Below, in pieces: positions 1 through 11,643 of a stretch of DNA of 64,000 nt (position 1 is the stretch's first letter; every line of letters starts with the position of its first letter). This DNA is from Gymnogyps californianus (lineage: Eukaryota; Chordata; Aves; Accipitriformes; Cathartidae), in contig NC_059500.1 of assembly GCF_018139145.2 (NCBI RefSeq), positions 32,283,437 to 32,347,436 on the forward strand. Reading direction: 5' to 3'. The translations under genes and the position numbers were made by a program. The notes beneath the pieces were generated by a model. That model saw only the letters and a program-made list of their open reading frames with translations, did not search any database and was not told where the DNA came from.

Positions 1-3000
1 GAAACTTCTTTTTTTCTGAATATTTACATTCCAAAACTTAAACATGTTTACAGTATAACTGTTCATAATTTTCTTTCTTTCAGTCATGAAAAAAAGCAAT
101 CAGAGACAATATATTCCACTTGTTTTGAAAAATGTTAACTTTTCATTAAAAATTGAGAAAGTTTGGAATATAGCTAACAAAGATTGACAAGTTTAGATTT
201 AAGTGGTTACTTCATGTGAACGACTTCATCTTGTAGAATTTCCATTTTTTTATTAAAAAGTCATGAGGGAAAATGATGGTCTAGTAGTTAATATCTGACA
301 CCATAAATTTATCAAACACTGAAGAACGGCCTATAAAAAAATGGGAGTTCATCACAGGTCTTCTGTGAGAGAAGCAAAGTAGTTAGACCTTCAGTCCTTA
401 ACATCTAGAGCTTCACGGCTAATCAATAGGGGAGGCATGCAAATACAGCCTTCATTGCACGGAATTACAAATTATCATATGTTGCTGGCACAACTGCCTG
501 CACACATCTGGATTCCTGCAGTGGAATGGGGACTGCGTTAACCACTGCAATTAACCCAGCTCTGTTGAAGCCAATGTCACCACACTGTTACATACTGGCC
601 AAGGATGTGGGAACATAAATGCAGATCTGTGCACCATTGTTCCCCGCAGCACTGCCAGCGTGCCCACAACAAACATAGGTGGCTCCTGTTTCCATCACAA
701 GGAAGCCTTGGATTCCTCCTCTGAAAGGATGCCTGGCTTGTTAGCTGTCTGGTAAAATAAAAACATAAGGCTCCTCTTGCTAACATGTATCTCAGCCTTA
801 CCTAGAGGTACAAAAGGACATGTTCTTCAACTTTAAGAGTTTAAGAACAAGGAATTTAATCCGAAACATAAGCACCCCTGATTAAATAAATAGCAAGGCA
901 TCAGAAAGCCTGTGTAACTTCTGTGGAAAAGTTGAAGCCTACTTTGGCTTAGCTTAACATATAGATCATTTTTGTATGTCAGTTTCGTTCCTAGTGCAGA
1001 AAATCATGCCGTAGAGATGTTGTAGTGCTAAGACTCTGGAATTTAGTCTGTTCCCTTTTTCTGTACTAATATTATTCATTTTAACAGCACCAGGCAAGAT
1101 CAAGACTCCATCTTGCTTGACCACTCATCAGAATTGTCAAGTGAAAAAAAGAAAATATGCGATTACCTAAGGTACACAAGATTTGTCATGTTAGGTCAGA
1201 TTGATCCTGTCTCTGACAACGACCAATAGCAGATTCTTGAGGAAGGAATATGAGGCCAAAACAGCTACAGAGACATCTTTCCCTGGTACAGTCTTGCAGA
1301 TTCTGAAAAAAACCTGAAGATAAGCCTCTACAAACCTGAATATATTACTACATGCTGTGAGAACTAAGTTGTGTACTTGCGTGTGTCCGTATACTTGGTG
1401 TCATGATTGGCTAGAAGGGGCTTCTAGTCAATTTACTCCAGCTTCACACTTTGAACAACAGCTGGCTTACAGGACAGTAAATCCAACAAAAAATATCTGA
1501 CCTGCTGCACCTCAGAACAGAGTTTTAAAACTGAAGTCTTTGAATGTGGTATCAGATAATAGCACCTTCTCAAATCATTCACCTTTACTTGAACATAGTT
1601 CAAATTTTCGGCTCTGGCCAGACCGGTTATATTCACCTCAGGAAGCTTGAACACCACTACCTCCCCCGACCCCCCTGCCAAAACAGATTTAGTTGGGAAT
1701 GAGATAAAACACACATCTAAACAACAGAAGTAAAACCCACATGGGATCAGACTACTCACTGTGCAGTGAAAGATCTAAACACAGAGGAATCTGAGGGCCT
1801 CTGGGGGAGTTAACACCATGAGGATGACAGTCACTCTTAAGACAGTCACTCTTAAATCCAAGTGTTACTAATACTCAACCCTGTGAACTATTAGGCCAAA
1901 ATAGAACAGGCAATCCCTTCATTTATGTAGAACAATCCACACTATATTGAGCTTGAACTGAGGAGCCTGGAGCTTGCCAAAACTTTGACTTTATCAAATT
2001 TTCTTTAGTAGCCCAGCCAAAATCAACTTACTTTGACTGGTGGAAGAGCTTCCTCTTCTTTTCTGCTTGGGGTTCATACAACACGTGCATCACTTGGGTC
2101 TCTGAGTATTTCCAGTAGGGCATTAAGCAAGCCAACTGAGGTCTGTTGCACGTCTGTTCTCTTATCCTCTTTCAACAGGTTGTTTGGGCTTACAGATATA
2201 CTGCTTACACAGTTATATGTGTTTGCATGCATATAGCCTTCACATATACATATGCTTGTGGCTATATATTTGCATGAGACAAAGCAATTTCAAAGAAATA
2301 CAGTTTCCTTTTTAAACAGTGGTGCAGTTTGCAATTGTCCTTATAAGGCCATTTCTTAGCATGGGCTCAAGCCCTGACAAGGTCCTTTGTTATGTTCAGC
2401 AAGTGTTGCCTTTGCAGTGTGGGGATCCACTCTGCCACAGGAATGAAGGGCACTTGTTACATTGGAAAAGAGAGGAAAAGCTGACTGAGACCCCATGGCA
2501 CATTTTTCCCAGATTAAAATCCTTTCTGAACTGAGGGATTGATGGATTCATCTATAAAAGCGCAAAGTGCGAGTGCTCCTAGAAGGAAACACATTTTTTT
2601 CTCAATTGGTCCAGAGGTGTGACAGGAAGGAGCTAACCTTTTGGAAAGAACCACCTGAAAATGCAAAAAAAAACCCTAACAAGTGAGTGCAACAGGCAGC
2701 CCATAAGCTCTGTTCCTCCTGCTCCTTTGTGTGCTGAAGCATTTGACGGCTTGCTGTGCTAGGTGAGACATGAAACAGGGTCATGGAGGAGGAGAGAGGG
2801 GAAACATCCTGCCCCTGCTTGTAAAGTTAAGGCCAAAGGGGGCCATACTGAGAACCAGCAAGGATGCTCCTCCCTCCCCACTCTGCTTCTGAAGCAGGCT
2901 GTGCTTCCAGCCCTTGGGGCTGAAAGAGAAACCAGCCAGTGACTGAGCTGAGGAAGAGGTGGCAGAGGCTGCTAGCGAGGACAGTGGGACTACATCCAAA

Positions 3001-6000
3001 GTGAAGCACCACTCAGTGCAAGAAAGAGTAGATGCATCAGGCTCTCAAGGTTTGAGTCAAACCCCTTTGTGGTTGATGGAAAGCTTTCCATTCATTTGAG
3101 TGGAATAAATGAATGATTCATGACATATATTGTTTAGATGGTAGTGAGTGAGCAGTTCCCTAAGACAGGAATGAATCAGAAAGGTGCAGGCTCATGATGT
3201 GTATGAAGTCTTTTTTATATACAGATCGCAGTACAGGAAGCCTTTGATCTTCAAGAAAAATCTTACTTTGCCTTCAGCAACATGGAGTACACACACAATG
3301 CAGCAGATACATCCCCTGCAAGCCATAGTTTCTGTTGCTACACTGACTTCACTTCTGCAACCAAATGTGAGTGACAAAATGGCAAGGCTGAAAAATGCTG
3401 GGTGGAAGGAGGACAGGAGTGCAGGTCAGGACACTTTTTTATTTACGAAACATGGCTTCCAGATTGATCAAATTGGACTAGGATTCGTTTTCCCACAAAT
3501 TGTTTCCTATATTTGGCAATCCAATGCCCAGCAAGCATCCTGCACCCAATCCAACAAATTGCTAAAGGACAGGCCTTGTCGGTACTCATGTACACGGGAT
3601 TCATCAGGACCGCTCATGTGTCAGAGGTAGCAACAGACACTGATGCTTTGCAGACTAGTACAGAAAGCAATGCAACTGCATTAGCAGTATGCAGACCAAG
3701 GATGGTTTGTGCCGCTCCTTGCTACACGTAGTAAAAGTGCTTACAGCTGCCAGAGGTAGAATAATTAGTGATTATTCCTTTCCTTCTTTATTCACTTACT
3801 CAGCCACATCCAACTATGCTTTAAATTGAGTACAGACACTCTTTTCCTGCTAACTGCATGTTTCCTCAGGCAACACTGGTATTGAAAGGTTCAGTTCAGC
3901 TTTTGTGTTGTTTCACCCTATTACAACTCTACTTAACTGTGGTCATTCAAACTTTGGTTTGTTCACCTTCCTGTTTTACTCCTTTCATTATTTTGAATAT
4001 ACTGGTAAGCAACTTTGTTTTGACAACACTTGCCTGAGAAACTTTAGTTCAATGAGTATTAGTCTTCAGTATCTGCCATACCTACCCAATTTTTTAAGAT
4101 GCTGACTTCACTTTTATACTGAAGTTGTTTATATAACTGTAATACAAATACTTCTACCAAATTTGCCATGATCAATGAAATACAAATTCCACTTAAACTG
4201 TTCTGTAAATCTCGATTACTGTGGTTATAATTTTCCCAAATTCATACACTAGGGGGTGGATCTGTTTAATAAACTGGTATGTTAATAACTTCTAAAGTGT
4301 TGTGATAAAAGTGATGGGAAAATATTCAATCCATGTTTTAAAACTCTTCAAATTGCCACCTCTATATTCACAAAAATTTTATAAAAAAAAGAAGATATTT
4401 CAGGAGAACTATTCTTCCATTCAAACCTCTTTTAGAGAAGACCAATTTTTTTTTTTAAAACCGATGTGGCTATTAGCAAGTTATTGGGATTCCATTTATA
4501 TGTTGCTAATAAACTATTTTAAAAATTGGATCAGCTGGAATTAGTTATTACTTACTGCTAGACACAGGCATAGATGCATACAAGAATTATTTAAATGACT
4601 TTTGAGTTAACAGTTTTCTTTGGAAAATACAGTTTTACCAAAATGCTGTGTTATGATTTTGGTTATTTTTAATCAGAAAACAAATCATTAAAATGAAATG
4701 CGTTGAAATATTCATAAGAATTTTTTACTTCCTCTTCTGAATAAAACCAAAAACCAATCTCAAAATATCCAAGCTCTCATGAAATCAAAAGTGTGTTTTC
4801 CAGCCAACTTTATTTAATGTTTATTAAACATAACATACCCATTTATGAAAGGAAACCTAAAATAAGAAGTGCCAAAATTCATTGGTGGCCTTTTGTGGTG
4901 TGTTTTTTAAGCCTTTAGAATAGGTTTAATTGGGTTTCATTGCATGGCTGAAGTGACCCAATATACCCATCGTTCTTGGGAAGAACAATTGAAAGCCATT
5001 GCATCTTGGTCTTTTACACTTCTCAGGAAAGGAGAGAATAGAGAATGATTTATGTTCCCAAGACCACAGAGAAAAGAGTCATTCTGCCAATGTCAGGGAA
5101 TGGAATTAACTGGATTTCTGTCCACACCTGTAAGAGTATTTCTTAATAAACCAAAGAAAATAATCAACAGTATTCATTTTTAAAAATTTTAAAGCTTTTT
5201 TTACATTTGATATACACTTTTTTGAGATAGGAAAAGATCATATTGACTTCTAGACACACACTTCCTCATCTTTACAGCATTTGGTTCCAACACTTTGTTC
5301 CAGGTCAGTTCTTTGGTCTTCAAGGCCCTTCCAAGCCCTGATTTCAACCTTGAGTACTCAGTGGAGAAAAATGACCTGCCAAAGAGTTGTTGGTAGAGCA
5401 GGATGAAAGACGTGGTTGGAAGTAGGGAGACTTGCCTTCTTTGACTTCAAATGGAGAGTAAGTGGGTCCCTCTTAGGCCATGGGGCTAGCCAGCCCTGTT
5501 TGAAAGCAGATCCTTACGAAGGACAAGTGAAGGCTGTTCTTTGGTGTGGTCCCCAAAGGCTGGGGCAAACGAGAGAGGAAAGACCTGGTTGGCAGGTTTA
5601 AGCCTGGTGGCAGTCAGCGGTGGAGCCTTAGGAGACCTTGGGGAGGCAGTGGAAGACCCTGACAGTACTATAGCTTTGCATTACTTGGTAGAAATAAGGT
5701 TGAAATTGTGAGGAAAGTAGCCCGGACTATGGTCTTGATGTGGTGATAATTTTTTTTCTCCAGTGAAGGGACAAGCTGGCAGGCTGCAGGAGTTACCACA
5801 CACTACCTGAGAGCATTTGAGCAGTGAGTTTCTTTTATACTGTTGAATTTTACACAGCAAGAAGAAGAATTACTGCTATACAGTGGAACTTGTGTGTCTA
5901 TTGCAGTCTTCTTTTTATAATGCATGTCCACAGTCCTAAAATCTCCATTACGCTTGCTCTTGCTGTTCTGGCTGGAAATCTAATAAAAAAAATTACGGAT

Positions 6001-6330
6001 ACTGTGTGAGACTAATTAAAACTGAGAATTACACTAAGCCAATAAAAAAAAATCCACCCACCCTGTGATGTGTACTTGCATTTAGGTGTCTTCATAAGAC
6101 ACATCTATCTGCATTACTGCAAATCTGTTAGGTATTTTGGTGTTTTCTTCATATAGTTTAATAATGTAATGTGTAAAATAACCTAAAGCAAAAATAGTGG
6201 GATGTAGAAAACCATGAAATAAAGAGTGCAGAAGAAAGAATGTCATCTTTGCCTGCTGTTTTCACAGAGGTAAGCTGATGAAATCAGTGTCTGGTGCTTA
6301 AACTATGAAAAGGATTGAAGAGTAATGATG
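1..6330. other. 5' flanking intergenic DNA, no gene seen
   Basis: AT-rich, unique-looking sequence. All open frames are short (under 150 codons), start at arbitrary ATGs and show no recognisable domain, codon bias or splice-site support. The only structure I noted is a 15-base perfect tandem duplication at 1826-1855. No full-length transposon, RNA gene or CpG cluster is visible. Confidence 0.6.
1826..1855. repeat. 15-bp tandem duplication, two perfect copies
   Basis: The unit gacagtcactcttaa occurs twice back to back (1826-1840 and 1841-1855) with no mismatch. This is a simple small duplication, probably replication slippage, with no sign of function. Confidence 0.9.
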
Positions 6331-6334
6331 GAAT

Positions 6335-6463
6335 TTCTTGATTTCATCAGGTAACACTAGAGACAGTGGAGTGTATTGGTGCCTTTATATCACACAACTC
6401 TCTCAGGAGCAGGGACCTCTACATCCATCTATGTGAAAGTTAACAATGAGGAAAAGGAATAGA
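6335..6463 (+). pseudogene. possible relic of an immunoglobulin V-type exon (C-terminal half)
   Basis: A frame crossing 6362-6382 reads DSGVYWC, the classic motif around the second disulphide cysteine of Ig V-set domains, preceded by a short stretch compatible with strands E/F. A +2 frame change then gives GAGTSTSIYVKV (about 6406-6441), which resembles a J-like G strand, and ends at a TAG at 6461-6463. There are stops just upstream and no intact domain, so if real this is a broken remnant. A chance match is quite possible because the recognisable part is only about seven residues plus a loosely matching tail. Receptor family cannot be assigned. Confidence 0.2.
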
Positions 6464-7081
6464 CCTGTTCAACTTCAAACGTGCATTCTGGCCTCAAGCT
6501 GTCCATTGCTCAGTTTGTTCAGATTTGAACAAGGTTAGATATCCATGGACAGAAGAACAGAGAAGGATTTTGAGCTTGGCAAAACCAGAAGCATCCTGGT
6601 GGCAGGGTGTATGTGGCTTGGCTGAAGAGTCTTGGCTGATGGGCAAAAGATCTGGAACCAGATGGGTTCCAGGGCTGAAATGGCAGGAAGCCTTGAACAA
6701 AATGAAAAGGTTTGGCAGGCCTCATAATCTAGGAGTAGAGTAAGACTCCAAAACATGTTCCAAGGTTTCTGCAACTGGGGCCGTGGGTCAGGCAAGAAGA
6801 TTAGTCTAAGGGCTTGTCTACACAGGAAATGGACTGGTTATATTGAAATAATGATACCGCTATGGCTTGGCTGGTCAGTTTCCCAGTGTAAAGAAGCCCT
6901 TAGCAAGGCAAAGAAATCCTTATGGTAGAGGAAAGACACAGTTGGCTAGGCTTATCCATCAGGCTAAACTGTGGCTATCTCAGAGCTGGTTAGTCCAAAG
7001 ATGGCTTTCAGTCCTGCTTTTGGGGAAGACCAAGGAAAACAACTTCTAACAGATGGACACGTTAGTTAGAAAACTGGAGTC

Positions 7082-7198
7082 CTTCTGATTGTGAACACTG
7101 AGACAAGAGCTGTACATTTCACAGGAACGGCAGTGTCCATCTCCTGTGACTCATACTTCCTCCGCTTGTGTTCTTCAATCCTCATGCCCAAGGGATGA
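7082..7198 (+). pseudogene. possible relic of an immunoglobulin V-type exon (N-terminal half)
   Basis: The frame 7121-7150 reads TGTAVSISCD, similar to the strand-B motif (G-x-V-S-I-x-C) holding the first disulphide cysteine of V-set domains, and ends at TGA 7196-7198. No following strand-C tryptophan or KYWC-like motif is present. It lies 0.7 kb downstream of the C-half-like fragment, so the two do not form one exon in order. They would have to be separate degraded copies. Weak evidence. Confidence 0.15.
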
Positions 7199-7484
7199 AA
7201 AGCAATTGTTTAACTTAAAGGAAGAGGAGGATGGATATTTGAATAAATGTGTAGAACACTAAAGCGTTGTGAATTGACATTTGGTCAGTGCAATTAGGTA
7301 GTGTTTGATGAAACAAAACTGGTTAACACTAGCCCTCTAACCCAGGGAGTGTAAGATCAAGAGTGAGAAAGACATTTAGAGCTCCATGCCTCCTCACCAG
7401 CAAACCATACCTCAGTTGGTATGCCAAAGGATTCTTGTTGCTGTGAAATTACATGGCAGCTTGATTTTACACTGAAGATATTGA

Positions 7485-7585
7485 AATCTGTGATTAACTA
7501 GCTATGAAGACAATTAATCATTCAGTACATTAATCCCAGGGACAATTAAGTAGGTAGGCAAACCAATTAATTTATTGGAGTCCCT
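7485..7585. promoter_or_regulatory. dense ATTA/TAAT cluster, candidate homeodomain-site enhancer
   Basis: Within about 100 bases there are at least five ATTA/TAAT cores, in the contexts gattaac, caattaatcatt, cattaatccc, caattaag and ccaattaattta. Homeodomain proteins bind this core. Density of this kind is typical of conserved vertebrate enhancers, but AT-rich DNA produces such cores by chance and conservation cannot be judged from one sequence. Confidence 0.25.
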
Positions 7586-7589
7586 ATGT

Positions 7590-8505
7590 TTTTTTCTACT
7601 ATGCCATGGGTTCTTGCACTGGTAATTCCCATCTGCAGCTTGAAAGTTGTCGAGAGGGAAAATAGATATCATTGCAGCTCTAAACTTTCTCACCTGGAGG
7701 GCACAAGAAACACTTTGAAATTAGGGAATAAAAACTTCAGAGGGCTTCTGTGAATTGATCAAAAGAGAAACAGTTAAAAATGTGGGGCCAGCTCTAAAGC
7801 TGATGATTAAGTTAGAAGGTGAAGAATGACAATTTAAGAACATATTGAGATGAATGACAAGGTTCAAACCTCTTGGAGCTATTGCTGCAGGCTCTCTGCA
7901 GATTCAGAAGTACCTGCATCAGCTGGTGTTTGAGGTACATTTATCAGAATTTCCTTTGCAGTCACAATGACTAGAAACACATTACACAACATGCACACTT
8001 GGACCTTGGAGAACAACTGGGCATCAGGGAGAAGCTTCCATAGGCAACAGCACCTGCAGCAAAAATCACCACCTGAAAACAGAACAGGCAAGCAGCAACA
8101 ACTATGATAATCCAGTCTAGAGTCAGGGAGCAATTTTCAGTGCAAATTCAACTGAACTGGATCTAACAGGCTGCAGCATAGACCTGGTTATATCCCCTGC
8201 ATATGTAATCCACCTTCTTTTCTTTCTGAAGAGCTGCAAACTTGCTGTTGCCCTCAACTTTTTTATCCAAAACATGTATCCTTACTGTCTTCCCTGAAGC
8301 TATTAACTTCTTTGTGGCTGTTCTGCAAACCTTTGGCTTGATTACCTTTGCTACAATCACTGTGCTGCTGGATTTCCTGATACCTGCTATGTCCCCTTCA
8401 ATCTGTCCCAAATACTACTGCCAAATATCAGCCTGTCATTCCAGCTACATCTCAGTGCTCTCCTAAATCCCCTTCTCTGATTACTACTTAAAAACATGTC
8501 AAATT
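7590..8505. other. flanking DNA without a recognisable gene
   Basis: Short frames exist on both strands (for example an 82-codon minus-strand frame at 8163-8411), but none shows a domain, family resemblance or splice context I recognise. No repeat was identified before the pyrimidine satellite starts. Confidence 0.5.
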
Positions 8506-8507
8506 TG

Positions 8508-9018
8508 GACATTTCTTCTTTTTCTTTTTTCTTTCTTTTCTTTTTTCTTTCTTTTTTCTTTCTTTTTCTTTCTTTTTTTCTTTCTTTTCTTTTTTTCTTT
8601 CTTTTTCTTTCTTTTCTCTTTCTTTTCTCTTTTCTTTTCCTTTCTTTTCTTTCCTTTCCTTTCCTTTCCTTTCCTTTCTTTCCTTTCCTTTCCTTTCCTT
8701 TCCTTTTTCCTTTCCTTTCCTTTCCTTTCCTTTCCTTTCCTTTCCTTTCCTTTCCTTTCCTTTCCTTTCCTTTCTTTCCTTTCCTTTCCTTTCCTTTCCT
8801 TTCCTTTCCTTTCCTTTCCTTTCCTTTCCTTTCCTTTCCTTTCCTCTCCTCTCCTCTCCTCTCCTCTCCTCTCCTCTCCTCTCCTCTCCTCTCCTCTCCT
8901 CTCCTCTCCTCTCCTCTCCTCTCCTCTCCTCTCCTCTCCTCTCCTCTCCTCTCTCCTTCTTTCCTTTTCCTTTTCCCTTCCCTTCCCTTTCCTTTCCTTC
9001 CCACTCCCCTTCCCCTTT
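8508..9018 (+). repeat. compound pyrimidine satellite: (TTTC)n to (TTTCC)n to (TCTCC)n
   Basis: Over 500 bases of almost pure C/T on the + strand. The first part (about 8510-8645) is irregular CTTT/CTTTT. About 8650-8843 is mainly the pentamer TTTCC with a few TTTC interruptions. From about 8844 to 8952 a near-perfect TCTCC pentamer array (about 22 units) follows, differing from the previous unit by one T-to-C change. Degenerate CCTT/CCCTT sequence closes it at about 9018. Long mirror-symmetric polypyrimidine tracts can form triplex (H-) DNA. Long open frames through it (about 170-205 codons, F/L/S- or K/E/G-rich) are repeat artefacts. Confidence 0.97.
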
Positions 9019-9315
9019 AAACAGCACCTTGCTTTTCTTTGGCACTTGTGTGCTTTCCTCCTATCTTTCCCTTATTTTTAAAGACTAGACATGGCTGAAC
9101 TCCTCCCTATTTCTTGCAGTACCTTACCAGAAGGACCAGGAAAGTGGAACTGGATCCTGTTTAACTAGGCACTGTACGTATATCATAACAACCTCTTCTA
9201 TTTGGCTATTTCAAATCAGAGCATTCTCCCTACATTGGCCATATTTCCTTTGCTTTGTCTTCCAAGCCTTTCCTTAAGGTACGCTTTCCACAAGATATTG
9301 TCTCACTCATCAAGT

Positions 9316-9337
9316 GCGTGTGTGTGTGTGTGTGTAT
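9316..9337 (+). repeat. (GT)n dinucleotide microsatellite
   Basis: A short run of alternating G and T (about ten units, one interruption near its start) in otherwise unique DNA. Potentially polymorphic. Confidence 0.9.
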
Positions 9338-11618
9338 AAAGATTTCAAGACCCAGAGCAGAAATCATGCTAACATAATATAACTAACATATCTGCTAAAT
9401 CTCTGCTCAATCATATCACTTCTCATTACATTCCATGTCAAGTTTCGATGCTCGGCATGTTTTACCATTAGAATAGTAAGTACCAGCTTGATTGCAGCAG
9501 TATCTTTTGTAAGACTACACAGAAAAGAGTACCACCCACTTGCAGTTGTCAGATTTTCAGATAAATTAGTTCATTACTGAGGAAATGATGGCTTTTTTTC
9601 TGCCATCTTCTTTTGAAATTAATTCAAATATTAATATATTGATTGGACAGGTGGCATTTACATAGAGACTGATATGTATAAATAATTGTTATCTTTCTGA
9701 AGACAGAATGGGATGCTGAAATGTTTTTGTAATTATAGGTGAGGATTTTTTCCAAGTGTACTGGTACTATTTATGGACTTCCTTTTGTGTTCTTCTTTGT
9801 GTCTTTCTTTTGTCCTACCTTCTCCCTATTAACAGGATCCACCCCGTCACCTTGAAGGCTGAAATGTAGCCTGGGTTTCCATAAAAGAGCTTGAAAATTC
9901 TGATACTGAAATGGTGCTGCCAAAAAAGAAGCAAAACACACCAAGCCATTTCCACGTGTTAGTGTAGAAACTTTATTATAGGCAATCTCAAGACAGATAA
10001 GAATGGCCATAGGTTATGAAATAAATTTTGAAATCTACACTATAGCACCTGCCTTCTTAGATATGCGGTTATCTTTCATGACAATATGACTGCCCACCTC
10101 TGACTAGATCAGTATTTAATGGGCACTGTAAATATGAATTCACATTACAAATGGTGTCTCTTTGATTCTAGAGAACACAACAGCTAGCTGTAAGGATGAA
10201 AACTAGAAACAATGTCTTCTTCATAAATGGCACAACACTGGTATAGATGTGATATTACAGAAGAAAGGGTCCTTTGAAATATAGCGTAGTGAAATAAATT
10301 AATGCAGAGAGAAATTCAGCAAAATGCTACAGCTTAAAACACAGGAAGTCAAGGTGGGCATTAGGAAACTGAATACCTCTGGAGAGATCAGAAAGGGTAG
10401 CAGAAAATGTAAATTTTAAAAACAGAACAACACTTTATGAGATATCAACGTATCATAGCAAAAACATCAATGGAGAAAAACATGTAATTTCCATACGTAA
10501 CACCTACAAGTAAAAAGAGAAATATCTAAACTACTGAAAGTAATTGGTAAAGATTATTAACCCAATTAGATGCAAGAATGAGCCAGGCAGAAGGTTTAAA
10601 TTAGCAGTATATCCATTGGAGTCAATGAAGCCAGCCAAATTACATCAGCTGAGGATTTGGCTGATCATGTGGAGACGTGGAATGGAAAAAAAAAAGTGCC
10701 ATAAATACACTGGAGTATAAAAACCCCAGCCTTTTAACAGAGATAAATGGACAGCAGGAGGATGAGGAAGACTTTCCTTTTGTGTTGGTCACAAACTTAA
10801 GATCATGAGAAAAGACTTTGACGGCATTTGTCGAAACATCTCCAGATTAGCAGTAGCAGTGACAAGCTCACAGATAGGAAAGGTGTGCCCAAAACAAATG
10901 ACATTAGTAGAAGAACAGAGTTTTGGCATGCACTTCAGCAGTGTTCAACTTTCTGCATTGTGTATCCCTATGCTTACAGGGAAAATGAACTGGAATCAAC
11001 CCATATGTACAACTGGAACTTCAGCAAAAGCTGAAGAAGAAACAACTTCATTAGGAAATAAACTGTAAGCTGAAGTAGTTCAAAAGCAGGAGATAAAATG
11101 CATTGTTTCCTTTTTATATCTTCAAAGACATGCAAGATGGGAAATCAACTATGCCTGAAATGCTTCCACGGGAGATGAAAATACCTACTGGAGTTGCTTC
11201 AAAAAATGAAACTTGGGCTAAATTTGTAATGTATCAATAAAAATGTCATCAAACTGCATATACCAGACAGATTATTCAGCAGTACCAGGCACTTCCCTAC
11301 AAAGCCAGAGATGGCCTTGTTCAATTTTATGGTGGGTCTAGAAAAATTAGATATCAGAAATACTGGCTAGGAAGTGGAACTCAAATCTATCAGAGGCTGT
11401 ATATTATACAGGTTGATTAGGACATACAGAATAAAAATTATTTGACTGGCATTTGAGAGCTTAAGTTTTAAAAATACTGGAGTGCTAGAGAGACAGATCA
11501 AGAGATGCAAGCGTTGCATTTAGATCTCAAAAAAAAGAAAAAGGGGAAAATGTATTTTTCAAGGGTATACAAGTAAGAATAGCTTTGTATTGAATTGCAT
11601 AAATCTAGTAAAATATAC
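9338..11618. other. flanking DNA, nothing identified
   Basis: AT-rich, with no gene, RNA gene or transposon recognised on either strand. Short frames (up to about 87 codons) have no supporting features. Confidence 0.55.
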
Positions 11619-11643
11619 GGGGGGGGGGGGGGGGGGGGGGGGG
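11619..11643 (+). repeat. poly(G) run, 25 bases
   Basis: Uninterrupted G run followed by aac and a further GGGGGG, so it can form a G-quadruplex on the + strand. Such runs are prone to length error in sequencing, so the exact length is uncertain. Confidence 0.95.

Noticed and set aside
3184..3630. 148-codon + strand frame in the 5' flank
   Set aside because: No domain, no homologue recognised, no splice support, and unremarkable composition.
8163..8411. 82-codon minus-strand frame of ordinary composition
   Set aside because: Reads like a plausible peptide but matches no family I recognise, has no splice context and ends near the satellite. Chance is the simplest explanation.
8387..9045. Lysine/glutamate/glycine-rich and phenylalanine/leucine/serine-rich frames of 170-205 codons
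   Set aside because: Pure translation of the pentanucleotide satellite.
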